From an uncultured Armatimonadota bacterium (lineage in GTDB: Bacteria > Armatimonadota > Armatimonadia > Armatimonadales > Armatimonadaceae), in assembly GCA_903924445.1 (NCBI GenBank), contig CAIYBQ010000412.1, positions 1 to 12,814 on the forward strand: DNA of 12,814 nt, in the 5' to 3' direction. Positions 1 to 7,012 of the stretch are shown here, piece after piece (position 1 is the stretch's first letter; every line of letters begins with the position of its first letter). Position numbers and translations under genes: made by a program. The notes under the pieces are model-generated. The model was not told where the DNA came from, ran no database searches, and saw only the letters and a program-made list of their open reading frames with translations.

Positions 1-694
1 AGATATGTCTGAGTCCAAGCGATGCGGCCTTTTCAAACATCACCAAATTCGGGGTCGTTAACGGATCGCCAATCGGGTCATCCAACATACCCATGACATC
101 GGCTGTACGCTCGTGAATGGTCCGTTCGGTTATCTCAAGCACATGATGTTTTGTACCAAGATGCTCGGCGACCATCCCCGACCACTCGAGCTCATTCGCA
201 TAGGCATCTCCAAAGTGGATGCTAATCGTGTGGACATCCCCGTCGTGCAGCTGTTTCACAAATGCCGCCACTAACGAGGAATCTAGCCCTCCAGACAGAA
301 AAACGCCGATTGGTTGACCTGCGAGTGGAGCCAAGTGTTCGGAGATGACGGTGGTGAGCAGCTCCTTTAGATGTTTCGCGTACCAGTCCAGTGGCCGATT
401 AAAGTTATTGGAATCCAAGAGGAGGGGAGCATCGGTCGGGGCGAGGCCAAGGCCATCCCAGTCCACACCCGGGCGCAGCTCGGAAACACCGGCAAACATC
501 GTTCGGCTCCCGGGGACAAATGCGCAGCAGAGGTAGTCGATCAGAGCCCGCTCATCGAGAATTCGGGGCGTATCCGCTAGGTTTACCGGATGCTGTGCGT
601 TTAGAAGTTTGCCCGGATGGTCACGGTAATAGACCGTTTGTTCCCCGATGGCATCCCGTGAAAGCCTATCCAAAGCTGTCTGGCGCGGATGCAT
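1..694 (-). CDS. Asparagine-synthetase-type ATP-dependent amide ligase, N-terminally short, C-terminus beyond the left edge
   Basis: Seen: an open minus-strand frame of 231 codons that leaves the window at base 1. Residues 134-140 read SGGLDSS, the pyrophosphate loop of the asparagine synthetase B family, followed by IHFGDAYANE, as expected for the ATP-binding fold. Residues 11-76 match the end of the normal glutaminase domain plus linker (SRDAIGEQTVYY, then YLCCAFVPGSRTMFAGVSELRPG). The catalytic Cys and most of the Ntn glutaminase domain are missing. From the family: such domains adenylate a carboxylate and form an amide. Without the glutaminase part the enzyme would use free ammonia, another amine or a partner protein (inference). 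The chosen ATG overlaps the upstream gene by 29 bases. An ATG 16 codons earlier (base 742) is also in frame; neither has a convincing Shine-Dalgarno. Last visible gene of the uxs operon. Family confident; start uncertain. Confidence 0.85.
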   Translation of the reverse strand, partial: MHPRQTALDRLSRDAIGEQTVYYRDHPGKLLNAQHPVNLADTPRILDERALIDYLCCAFVPGSRTMFAGVSELRPGVDWDGLGLAPTDAPLLLDSNNFNRPLDWYAKHLKELLTTVISEHLAPLAGQPIGVFLSGGLDSSLVAAFVKQLHDGDVHTISIHFGDAYANELEWSGMVAEHLGTKHHVLEITERTIHERTADVMGMLDDPIGDPLTTPNLVMFEKAASLGLRHI

Positions 695-1832
695 CGAAGG
701 CTGCGGTGTCTCCACCACCCATCCACGGACTAAAGCCCGCATCGTGGTACGCGTAACCGGTCGGACTCCACATATAGCCCATTAGGAAGAATCCCCCCAT
801 CGAGTCCCAGTCATCCTGATAGGTTGCTTTCGATGCCTCAGAGAGTCCCATGTACGCTGTCTTTAGGAGCTTTGCGGGCCGGATTCCACTAAGGGAACAT
901 GTGTAACCCTGATTCAGCCAGTCGAGTTCGTCGGTTGGGAGACGGGTCTCAACGACTGATTTCTCACCGTGTTCGACGAGGAGCTTTTGCGCCCACGCCT
1001 GTCGTGGGCTGAGTCCGATGTCTGCGATCCAGATACGTCGATCGCCAAACCATTCGGCTGAGCGCAGGGTGGCTGCGGCTGCAAATGCGCTTGCGGATGC
1101 ATCATGGAGGTACGCAACCACCAGATCAGGATTGCGGCCCAGCATCGTCATGATCGCATCCCGGCGGTCCGGCGCTGGGTAGGCACCATCCGCGCTAAGG
1201 ACAGCACAGTTATTTTCGAAGTGAAAGCGGTTCGCGACGAGCATCGCGGCGATATCGGCATTGTCCACAATCAGACAGCGGTCGAAGGAGTAATTGAGAA
1301 GCTCTGGAAGAACGGGTGTTGGCGTTGCGGTGTTTGGATTGGCATCCACAAGACCTTCGGGCTCCCCGTGTATCCGGCGCCATTGGTTGTAGTAGTAATG
1401 GGTGAACGTTTCAAAGCTCATTGGGGGCCCAGCGACCTTGGCTGGAGCGGAGCCGCCGCCAGGTCCACTGACCCCCAGTGCGAGCATTAACGGGACAAGC
1501 GCCACGATTCCCAATGCAGTGCCACATCCAGCAGTTGCCGGTGCCGGGAGGCGTCGCATGAATTCGTAGTAGAGCTGTTTGATGGTGAAGGAGTATTTGC
1601 CAGCAGAGCCAACCCCAATGATTGCCTTTTGAAAAAGCATATCGGTGACGGCGATGTGATTTACGTACGCAGGGGGCCGTTGCTGGGATGTTCCACCCTT
1701 GTGGTCCGCCTGAACGACGAAGTCCACTTGGGGTAGTCCGGTGAATGCAAAGCGATGGAGACACGCGGAGCACTTGCTCGTCGCACGTGCCAATTTGTTT
1801 GGTGTATTACTCTGACAATGAATGCACTTCAC
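666..1832 (-). CDS. Zinc-ribbon membrane protein of unknown function, possible degenerate Toprim/topoisomerase VI-like core
   Basis: 388 residues, function not recognised. Seen: an N-terminal zinc ribbon with C3-x2-C6 and C21-x2-C24, then a segment around 63-94 containing FTIKQLYYEFMRR that looks like a winged helix. A hydrophobic segment at about 103-121 is likely to span the membrane. From 181 to 290 comes an alternating beta/alpha region with CLIVDNADIA (186-195), VLSADGAYPAP, and VVAYLHDASASA (238-249). The C-terminal tail is rich in Gly and aromatics. The order YY-containing helix, then two acidic strands, then IGLSP resembles the topoisomerase VI A/Spo11 layout, but the usual Glu and DxD are replaced (D190; D244-A-S246), so catalysis is doubtful. 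This is inference. Start: GTG with GGGAGG six bases upstream (1839-1844), overlapping the preceding gene by 26 bases; in-frame ATGs further upstream lack such a site. It lies between two asparagine-synthetase-like genes. Confidence 0.8.
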   Translation of the reverse strand: MKCIHCQSNTPNKLARATSKCSACLHRFAFTGLPQVDFVVQADHKGGTSQQRPPAYVNHIAVTDMLFQKAIIGVGSAGKYSFTIKQLYYEFMRRLPAPATAGCGTALGIVALVPLMLALGVSGPGGGSAPAKVAGPPMSFETFTHYYYNQWRRIHGEPEGLVDANPNTATPTPVLPELLNYSFDRCLIVDNADIAAMLVANRFHFENNCAVLSADGAYPAPDRRDAIMTMLGRNPDLVVAYLHDASASAFAAAATLRSAEWFGDRRIWIADIGLSPRQAWAQKLLVEHGEKSVVETRLPTDELDWLNQGYTCSLSGIRPAKLLKTAYMGLSEASKATYQDDWDSMGGFFLMGYMWSPTGYAYHDAGFSPWMGGGDTAAFDASAPDSFG

Positions 1833-3126
1833 GAAAGACCTCCCACTGAAACAGCGTCCAAATGCGCTCACCGAGACGCCGTCTACGGTACGCATCCGGC
1901 GCATCCACAATACCAGACATCAGCATATCGACATACTCTTGATGTATCCGCTGGTCCCGGTGTTTGTTACGGCGACCTAACACCTTGCGAACCTGCTTTC
2001 CGAGAGCGTGGTCACCAGTGGCCCAGTGTGTCGAGGGAACGCCCATCCCGCGTTTTGGGAGAGCTGCGATTTCAGGGGATGTCATTTCTGCGACAAGTGC
2101 TCGGAGGATTGCCTTGTCTGTAGCACCATCCAGAATCGTTGAATCGGGCATAGATGAGGCAGCCGCAACCAAATCTGTATCGAAGAATGGTGCATTGGCA
2201 TCGATTTTATGGGCTTCCACAAGCTCGGTAAACCGTGGCAGAATCGTCCCGCCGCCTTTGGTTGCAAAATTGAGATGGCGTAGGGTTGCGAGCAGCGAGA
2301 GGTCTCTTTCTTTTGGGAGGCAGCTTCGAATCCAGGCATGGACATCAAATGGTTTGTCATTACCACCTTGCAACGTTTGAGGATTTATCAAGTCCGGGAT
2401 GTCATCCAAGAACCTGTGAAAGGTCTTTGCATAGACGGATTCAAGCGGTGCGCCTGTCAGGGCAAGCTCGGTCACCATCGGCTTGTTCGCCCAGCCTCCA
2501 AAGACCTGATCACCGCCTTCTCCGCTGAAGAGGGCATCGCAGCCAGCATCCACTGCCGCTTTACCCAGGAGATACCAAGGGACACAGACGGCATCCCCAT
2601 ACGGACTTATCATTGCAGCCGTCGCGGCATTGACATTGGTTAGGATGGCATCCGGGGAGGCATCCACGATGAAGAGTGGGATATCGAGATGCCTTGCGAT
2701 CTCGCGTGCGGTTGCAACTTCATCGCTCCATGGAGGTCCAAAATCAAGCGTGATAGCCATTATTTGATTGCGGTCAAGGACAGCTCGGCAGAGTGCGGCG
2801 ATGATGGTGCTGTCGAGACCTCCGGACAGAGCAACCCCGATGCGTTTATACGAAGGGAGGAGCCTAGCGTGGACAGATTCGACAAGTGCGCTCCGAATAT
2901 CGTTGTCACCAACGGGCAGTTTTGTGCCGGAAGGTGGTTGGTAGATCCAGGGTCTTGAGTACCCCGAAAATACGTAAAGCGGTGGAACTACCCATCCGGT
3001 GATGAGATACGACTGCAGCGCCTGTAGTGTGGAATCAGATTTCTCTGGTGAACAAACAACAGACCGATCAGCACCGAAGCGCTGTCGCGATTCCAGGACT
3101 CTACTGTTTTGCGCGAAGCTCGACAT
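1807..3126 (-). CDS. Asparagine-synthetase-type ligase without glutaminase domain
   Basis: 439 residues, against about 550-650 for full AsnB proteins. Seen: ATP pyrophosphate loop SGGLDST at 101-107; SGEGGDQVFGGW at 201-212, which keeps the Glu equivalent to the catalytic Glu of AsnB but has Gln for the last acidic residue; LPKRGMGVP near 355 with the conserved Lys; and a C-terminal IWTLFQWEVF like the usual LW.L..LE.W ending. The first 95 residues hold only the linker (QSYLITGWVVPPLYVFSGYSRPW), so there is no Cys-dependent Ntn glutaminase. From the family: forms an acyl-adenylate and transfers nitrogen to it. Substrate unknown; ammonia dependence or a partner amidase is inference. The ATG is the first possible start in its frame, since an in-frame TAA lies one codon upstream. 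It overlaps the preceding gene by 26 bases with no good Shine-Dalgarno, which suggests translation coupled to the upstream gene. Confidence 0.88.
   Translation of the reverse strand: MSSFAQNSRVLESRQRFGADRSVVCSPEKSDSTLQALQSYLITGWVVPPLYVFSGYSRPWIYQPPSGTKLPVGDNDIRSALVESVHARLLPSYKRIGVALSGGLDSTIIAALCRAVLDRNQIMAITLDFGPPWSDEVATAREIARHLDIPLFIVDASPDAILTNVNAATAAMISPYGDAVCVPWYLLGKAAVDAGCDALFSGEGGDQVFGGWANKPMVTELALTGAPLESVYAKTFHRFLDDIPDLINPQTLQGGNDKPFDVHAWIRSCLPKERDLSLLATLRHLNFATKGGGTILPRFTELVEAHKIDANAPFFDTDLVAAASSMPDSTILDGATDKAILRALVAEMTSPEIAALPKRGMGVPSTHWATGDHALGKQVRKVLGRRNKHRDQRIHQEYVDMLMSGIVDAPDAYRRRRLGERIWTLFQWEVFREVHSLSE
1839..1844 (-). promoter_or_regulatory. Ribosome binding site that fixes the GTG start at 1832
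   Basis: GGGAGG on the minus strand, six bases before GTG at 1832, inside the 3' end of the preceding asparagine-synthetase-like gene. It decides the start of the zinc-ribbon protein in favour of this GTG over upstream in-frame ATG codons up to 1910, and puts the CxxC motif at residues 3-6. Confidence 0.75.
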
Positions 3127-3892
3127 TGGTTACGGTAAGTGTTCCTTTGGTCGATGCATCATTGATCGACTTACCCGTTTTGAACGCGATGCGTAGGTTT
3201 CCGGATGGAGGCGACCACGCGGTGTTTTTCCAGTTGGAGCCTTGGCGCACCTGCTTTTGGAACTCCTTTGCAGAGATCGAAACAGCTGTCCCTGTCGGCG
3301 ACACAGGGCCCCGCCAGCGGACATCGCCAGCCTCGATGTCTACGCGAACATTAGGAATGCCATTCCCAGCCACCTGAGCCGTTACTGCTTCAACCTCACG
3401 AACATTCCCAGCGGGAACAATGATGTTTCCGTAGAAGTCGCCTTTGCTGTCAGGAACAAACTGGTCGATTACAAGCGTTGCTGCACTGCTGTTAGCACTG
3501 ATAGACCCCTTTGATTCCGAGTTTGCTCGAACGGAGGCATCCGAGAGGTCATAGATATTTGTAACTGACGCGGAGGACATCACAACTGGAGCTATTGGCG
3601 TCGGTGCTCTGGAGACGGTAAGTGTCGAAGCCAAGAGGACTCCGATACCAGCCAACGCAATCGCAGAAATAATCCAGGTTTTTCTGCGCTTTGCCTTCAC
3701 GGCTTCGAGGCGCTGAACGTGAAGTTCTTGCGCCGCGCGGTCGAGGTACTCCTGTGGCAAGCCAAGCTCGGCTGCGGCTGCCGCACTGGCATCCGCATTT
3801 CTCCGATGTTCTTCATCCTCACGGTAGAGCTTGTCAGCAATACGGAAGATTTCGGCTTGGTCTTCGGCCGGGATGTCCGTCTGTTTCAGCAC
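3101..3892 (-). CDS. Single-pass membrane protein of unknown function
   Basis: 263 residues. Seen: a charged, Ala-rich helical N-terminal region (10-65) containing EIFRIADKLYREDEEHRRN and ELGLPQEYLDRAAQEL; a basic stretch KAKRRK at 66-71; one transmembrane segment at about 73-92; a Ser/Ala/Thr-rich linker; and a probable beta-sandwich C-terminal domain (about 138-260) rich in V/T/N. Topology by the positive-inside rule: N-terminus in the cytoplasm, C-terminal domain outside. The N-terminal helix pair resembles short regions of other bacterial membrane proteins with an 'E-x-G-(I/L)-x-x-x-x-(V/L)-x-x-A' pattern; I cannot name a function. It starts with GTG only three bases after the stop of the UDP-glucuronate decarboxylase gene and overlaps the next gene by 26 bases, so it sits in the middle of the operon. 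A scaffold or anchoring role for the neighbouring enzymes is speculation. Confidence 0.82.
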   Translation of the reverse strand: MLKQTDIPAEDQAEIFRIADKLYREDEEHRRNADASAAAAAELGLPQEYLDRAAQELHVQRLEAVKAKRRKTWIISAIALAGIGVLLASTLTVSRAPTPIAPVVMSSASVTNIYDLSDASVRANSESKGSISANSSAATLVIDQFVPDSKGDFYGNIIVPAGNVREVEAVTAQVAGNGIPNVRVDIEAGDVRWRGPVSPTGTAVSISAKEFQKQVRQGSNWKNTAWSPPSGNLRIAFKTGKSINDASTKGTLTVTNVELRAKQ

Positions 3893-3895
3893 AGG

Positions 3896-4846
3896 CTAGT
3901 CGTTGCCGACCTTTCCTTTGAAGTAGGCGATGGTTTCCAGAAGGCCATCCTCGAGGGACACAACCGGCTCCCAGTTCAAGAGAGCCTTTGCAACGGTCAG
4001 GTCTGGACGGCGCTGTTTAGGGTCATCGGATGTTGGTAGCTCCTGGTAAACGATCTCACTGGATGACTCCGTGAGACGCTTAATCTCCTGAGCAAACTCA
4101 AGCATCGTGCGCTCGGTTGGGTTTCCGAGGTTTACTGGTCCGGAGTGGTTACCATCGAGCTCACTGAAGCGGAAAATGCCTTCGATTAAGTCTCGGACAA
4201 AACAGAACGAACGCGTTTGCTGTCCAGTTCCGTACACGGTGATCGGTTCACCGCGGAGCGCTTGTCCGATGAAGTTTGGTACGACACGTCCATCATCAAG
4301 GCGCATATTGGGGCCGTATGTGTTGAAAATCCGGAAGATACGGGAATCCACGCCCTTGAACCTACGGTAAGCCATCGTGATCGATTCACCGAAACGCTTC
4401 GACTCATCGTAGACGCCGCGGATACCGATAGGGTTGACATTTCCCCAATAGGTCTCAGGTTGCGGGTGCACAAGAGGGTCTCCGTAGACCTCTGATGTGC
4501 TTGCAATCAGGAAGCGTGCGCCATTGACCCGTGCGAGCTCTAGGGCATTGTGCGTGCCAACACTGTTCACCTGTAGGATTTCAATAGGCTTTGTCGGGAA
4601 ATCCACTGGGCTCGCTGGGGATGCCAGATGGAAAACGACATCCACAGGGCCATCAACGGTAAATGGCTGGATAACATCCTGTTCAATCAGGGTGAATGCC
4701 GGGTTGTCGATGACATCTGCGACGTTGTCTGGGCTGCCGGTGATGAAGTTATCGAGGACGGTAACTTTATAGCCTTCGGACAGAAGCCGCTTCGACAAAT
4801 GTGACCCAAGAAATCCGCTTCCACCTGTTACGACTGCATGCTTCAT
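3896..4846 (-). CDS. uxs: UDP-glucuronate decarboxylase (UDP-xylose synthase), extended SDR family
   Basis: 316 residues, the usual length for bacterial soluble UXS. It converts UDP-glucuronate to UDP-xylose plus CO2 through a 4-keto intermediate with bound NAD+, supplying a pentose donor for surface glycans. Seen: dinucleotide-binding TGGSGFLGSH (G8, G11, G14); acidic LDN at 31-33 for the NAD ribose; ASTSEVYGDP at 115-124; the UXS signature HPQPETYWGNVNPIGIRG (127-144); catalytic YDESK with Y146 and K150; RIFNTYGPNM; and VPNFIGQALRGEPITVYGTG. The start is the ATG directly before KHAVVTGGSGFLG. The frame stays open upstream to 4960, but that would add 38 non-conserved residues and run into the divergent gene. 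AAAGGA and GGTGAT lie 8-20 bases before the ATG. First gene of the operon; its product suggests the neighbours act in a polysaccharide or glycoconjugate pathway (inference). Confidence 0.92.
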   Translation of the reverse strand: MKHAVVTGGSGFLGSHLSKRLLSEGYKVTVLDNFITGSPDNVADVIDNPAFTLIEQDVIQPFTVDGPVDVVFHLASPASPVDFPTKPIEILQVNSVGTHNALELARVNGARFLIASTSEVYGDPLVHPQPETYWGNVNPIGIRGVYDESKRFGESITMAYRRFKGVDSRIFRIFNTYGPNMRLDDGRVVPNFIGQALRGEPITVYGTGQQTRSFCFVRDLIEGIFRFSELDGNHSGPVNLGNPTERTMLEFAQEIKRLTESSSEIVYQELPTSDDPKQRRPDLTVAKALLNWEPVVSLEDGLLETIAYFKGKVGND

Positions 4847-4889
4847 GTCAATATCACCAATCCTTTTGATCCGGAAACGGATGTGTCTA

Positions 4890-4919
4890 ATTCTACCTAC
4901 GCAGTCGGTCGTGCGCCAA
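4890..4919 (-). promoter_or_regulatory. Probable sigma70-type promoter of the uxs operon
   Basis: On the minus strand TTGGCG (4914-4919) and TAGAAT (4890-4895) are 18 bases apart, fair matches to -35 and -10 boxes. Transcription would start near 4882-4884, giving a leader of about 36-38 bases with room for a ribosome binding site. This contrasts with the leaderless-looking genes in the same window. Confidence 0.5.
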
Positions 4920-4931
4920 GCATCGATTGTC

Positions 4932-4940
4932 TGCGATAAT
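4932..4940 (+). promoter_or_regulatory. Extended -10 promoter, leaderless start of the DUF5916-type gene
   Basis: TGC-GATAAT, an extended -10 element, ends five bases before the ATG at 4946. With usual spacing the first transcribed base falls on or beside the A of the ATG. No Shine-Dalgarno precedes the ATG, which agrees with a leaderless mRNA. No good -35 box is visible 16-18 bases upstream, which the extended element could compensate for. Confidence 0.6.
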
Positions 4941-4945
4941 GCCGC

Positions 4946-6988
4946 ATGATCACGTTTCAACGTGTAGCCGCGGCAGCGATTTTTACAACTCCTATTATCC
5001 TATCCGTACCAACGTCTGCACAAACTGGGCCAGCGAAGATTCCTGCTGTTGCTGTCCCTGTTATTGTTGATGGTTTGATCGATGCGAATGAGTGGGATGC
5101 TGGTACGACATCCGGGGCATGGGAGCGCTTTGGTGGTCCAACGCCCGTGCAGGAAGCGACCGAAATACGGCTGCTCTCAGACAGTAAGTACCTCTATGTG
5201 CTTATAAAGGCCACCGATAAACTGGCATCCCGTATCCGTGCAAACGAGACGCAGCGGGGGAGCAGCGCTGTTCTCGAAGATGACTCCATTCGGATTCATA
5301 TTGACTCGCAGGGTGCGGGCATCGGATTTTCAACCTTTGCATTTAACACGCTTGGGACGCAATACACCGAGCTTGAAGGCGGGACATCATCGAATTGGAA
5401 ATGGGCTGGCGACTGGAAGGTGGCGGTACACCGAAGTGAAAATGGCTATACCGCGGAAGTCGCGATCCCGTGGAAGCTGCTTAAGCATCCAAAAGGGGCA
5501 TCATCGATTGGTTTTGTCGCCATGCGCCGAGTTTTTCGGGAATCGAACCCTGTAGCAAGCCCGCCGCTTCCCGCTAATTTGCAGACGACGAAGAACCTGG
5601 CTCAGTTTATGGGACGTTTTGAGACAGGTCCTCTCCCGGAGACGCCATCCGCTCCGGTTATATTGCCCTATACCTATGCCACAGCAGGAGCAACAAATCG
5701 AGCGAAAATAGGAGTCGATATAAAGGCACCTGTAACATCGGGTGTCACTGCCCTTGCCACGCTCTTTCCCGACTTTCAAAACATCGAAAATGAACTCAAT
5801 ACAGTGGCCTTTAGCTATAACGAGCAGGCACTCTTGGATCGTCGACCCTTTTTTGCGGAGGGCAGTGAGTTTATGCCGGAGCGGGATTTGTTTTATTCCC
5901 GCCGCATCTCAGCGGTAGATACCGGAGCTAAGCTCGTCGGCCGGGATGGTAACCAAACGTTTGGTGCGTTGGTGACATCAACCGCAGATGGTCCGCTCGA
6001 CCGCACATCGACTGCATTCCGCTATGACAAGGCATTTTCGCCTCTCAAGTCCATTGGGGCAGCGCTCGTCTCCGATAACCTCTCTGGCTCTTCTGACTCA
6101 CGTGTGGCTCGTATCAGTGGTGATTGGGGCCAGATGTCCGGTCGTGGGAGGTACTCTCTGACATCCCGTTTACTGCAGTCTTGGAATCAAGGGGCTGCTG
6201 CGGGTACGGCTGGGGAGCTTTCGGCGAACTGGCGGGATGTCCCTGGCAGACTGAATGCCAAGATTGGTTTGTCTCAGCTCGATAGTGACTTCTACAGTCC
6301 TCTTGGCGTGCTCATTGACAAGGACCGGCGTGGATCCAACTTCAATGTCTTTCAGAGCAACCGCTTCGACAAAGGTCCTATAGAAGCGTACACCGTTGAT
6401 TACAGCAAGACTGGTGCGAACCGCGAATCAACCGGTGAGTTCTTTTATGATCGCGACTTGTTGGTTGTGGATGTACAAAACCGCCGCGGTTTCGGCATCA
6501 ACATGGGCTTTATTGTTCAGAGGAGAGTCCAGCAGCTCGACGGCGATAGAAATGTGGACCGGATTACGCACGTTGCTGGTTTATGGAACCGTCGTTCTCT
6601 GTTCTCGACCGGTGGAATTGGCTATGACACCGGTCGACAGAATGGACTTAGCTATCGCTTGATTGAAATGCAACAAGGCTTTCTGATCAGCCGGCTGTGG
6701 AATGCAAAGCTGACAGCGCTCCAACAGTCACTCGGCGATGTTGACACGAGGCAGGTGATTGTCACGACAACTCTCCGCATCGATTCTGAGCGAAGTATCT
6801 CTGCAAGACTTGTCGGTCAGAATGGGACAGGGAACATTGCAAATATTGCCGGCCAACCCGGAACCAATATTTATATGGCGTATTCTCAGCGGACGCGGAG
6901 CGGAACGGATTACTTTCTAATCGTCGGCGATCCAAATATGCCAAATACGCGTGGTCAGGTGACGTTCAAGATGGCTAAGGCGCTGTAG
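4946..6988 (+). CDS. Exported protein with CBM9-like domain and DUF5916-type outer-membrane beta-barrel
   Basis: 680 residues. Seen: signal peptide (Arg6, hydrophobic 7-20, likely cut near TSA|Q, residue 25). A CBM9-like beta-sandwich follows at about 32-210: IVDGLIDANEWDAG near the start, then LYVLIKATD, LEDDSIRIHID and YTAEVAIPWKLL, a pattern typical of this fold at the head of DUF5916 proteins. The C-terminal part carries the DUF5916 signature FPDFQNIENE...LLDRRPFFAEGSEFM...LFYSRRI and then many alternating amphipathic strands to the end. From the family: these are large proteins of diderm bacteria predicted to sit in the outer membrane, with no settled biochemical role; carbohydrate binding is inferred from the CBM9-like fold. 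Transcribed alone, divergent from the uxs operon and convergent with the glycine cleavage operon (24-base gap). A shared role with the uxs operon is possible but unproven. Confidence 0.88.
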   Translation: MITFQRVAAAAIFTTPIILSVPTSAQTGPAKIPAVAVPVIVDGLIDANEWDAGTTSGAWERFGGPTPVQEATEIRLLSDSKYLYVLIKATDKLASRIRANETQRGSSAVLEDDSIRIHIDSQGAGIGFSTFAFNTLGTQYTELEGGTSSNWKWAGDWKVAVHRSENGYTAEVAIPWKLLKHPKGASSIGFVAMRRVFRESNPVASPPLPANLQTTKNLAQFMGRFETGPLPETPSAPVILPYTYATAGATNRAKIGVDIKAPVTSGVTALATLFPDFQNIENELNTVAFSYNEQALLDRRPFFAEGSEFMPERDLFYSRRISAVDTGAKLVGRDGNQTFGALVTSTADGPLDRTSTAFRYDKAFSPLKSIGAALVSDNLSGSSDSRVARISGDWGQMSGRGRYSLTSRLLQSWNQGAAAGTAGELSANWRDVPGRLNAKIGLSQLDSDFYSPLGVLIDKDRRGSNFNVFQSNRFDKGPIEAYTVDYSKTGANRESTGEFFYDRDLLVVDVQNRRGFGINMGFIVQRRVQQLDGDRNVDRITHVAGLWNRRSLFSTGGIGYDTGRQNGLSYRLIEMQQGFLISRLWNAKLTALQQSLGDVDTRQVIVTTTLRIDSERSISARLVGQNGTGNIANIAGQPGTNIYMAYSQRTRSGTDYFLIVGDPNMPNTRGQVTFKMAKAL

Positions 6989-7012
6989 CACGCGGGTTTC
7001 TCTAAGCGAACT

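Noticed and set aside
742..780. In-frame ATA TGT GGA GTC upstream of the cut ligase gene, reading I-C-G-V like the MCG(I/V) start of glutaminase-containing AsnB.
   Set aside because: It would need an AUA start codon, has no ribosome binding site, and only about 45 residues separate it from the conserved SRDAIGE segment where a glutaminase domain needs well over 100. Judged a chance match.
1..3126. The two asparagine-synthetase-like genes as pieces of one gene broken by an insertion.
   Set aside because: Each has its own pyrophosphate loop and linker region, so they are separate genes rather than halves of one.
4847..4960. Longer form of the UDP-glucuronate decarboxylase starting at 4960.
   Set aside because: The extra 38 residues do not look like the family, precede the conserved MKHAVVTGGSGFLG start and overlap the divergent gene and its promoter.
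6989..7012. Bidirectional terminator between the convergent DUF5916-type gene and the OsmC-like gene.
   Set aside because: The 24-base gap has no inverted repeat followed by a T run. Termination may occur inside the opposite gene or by Rho; nothing can be annotated.
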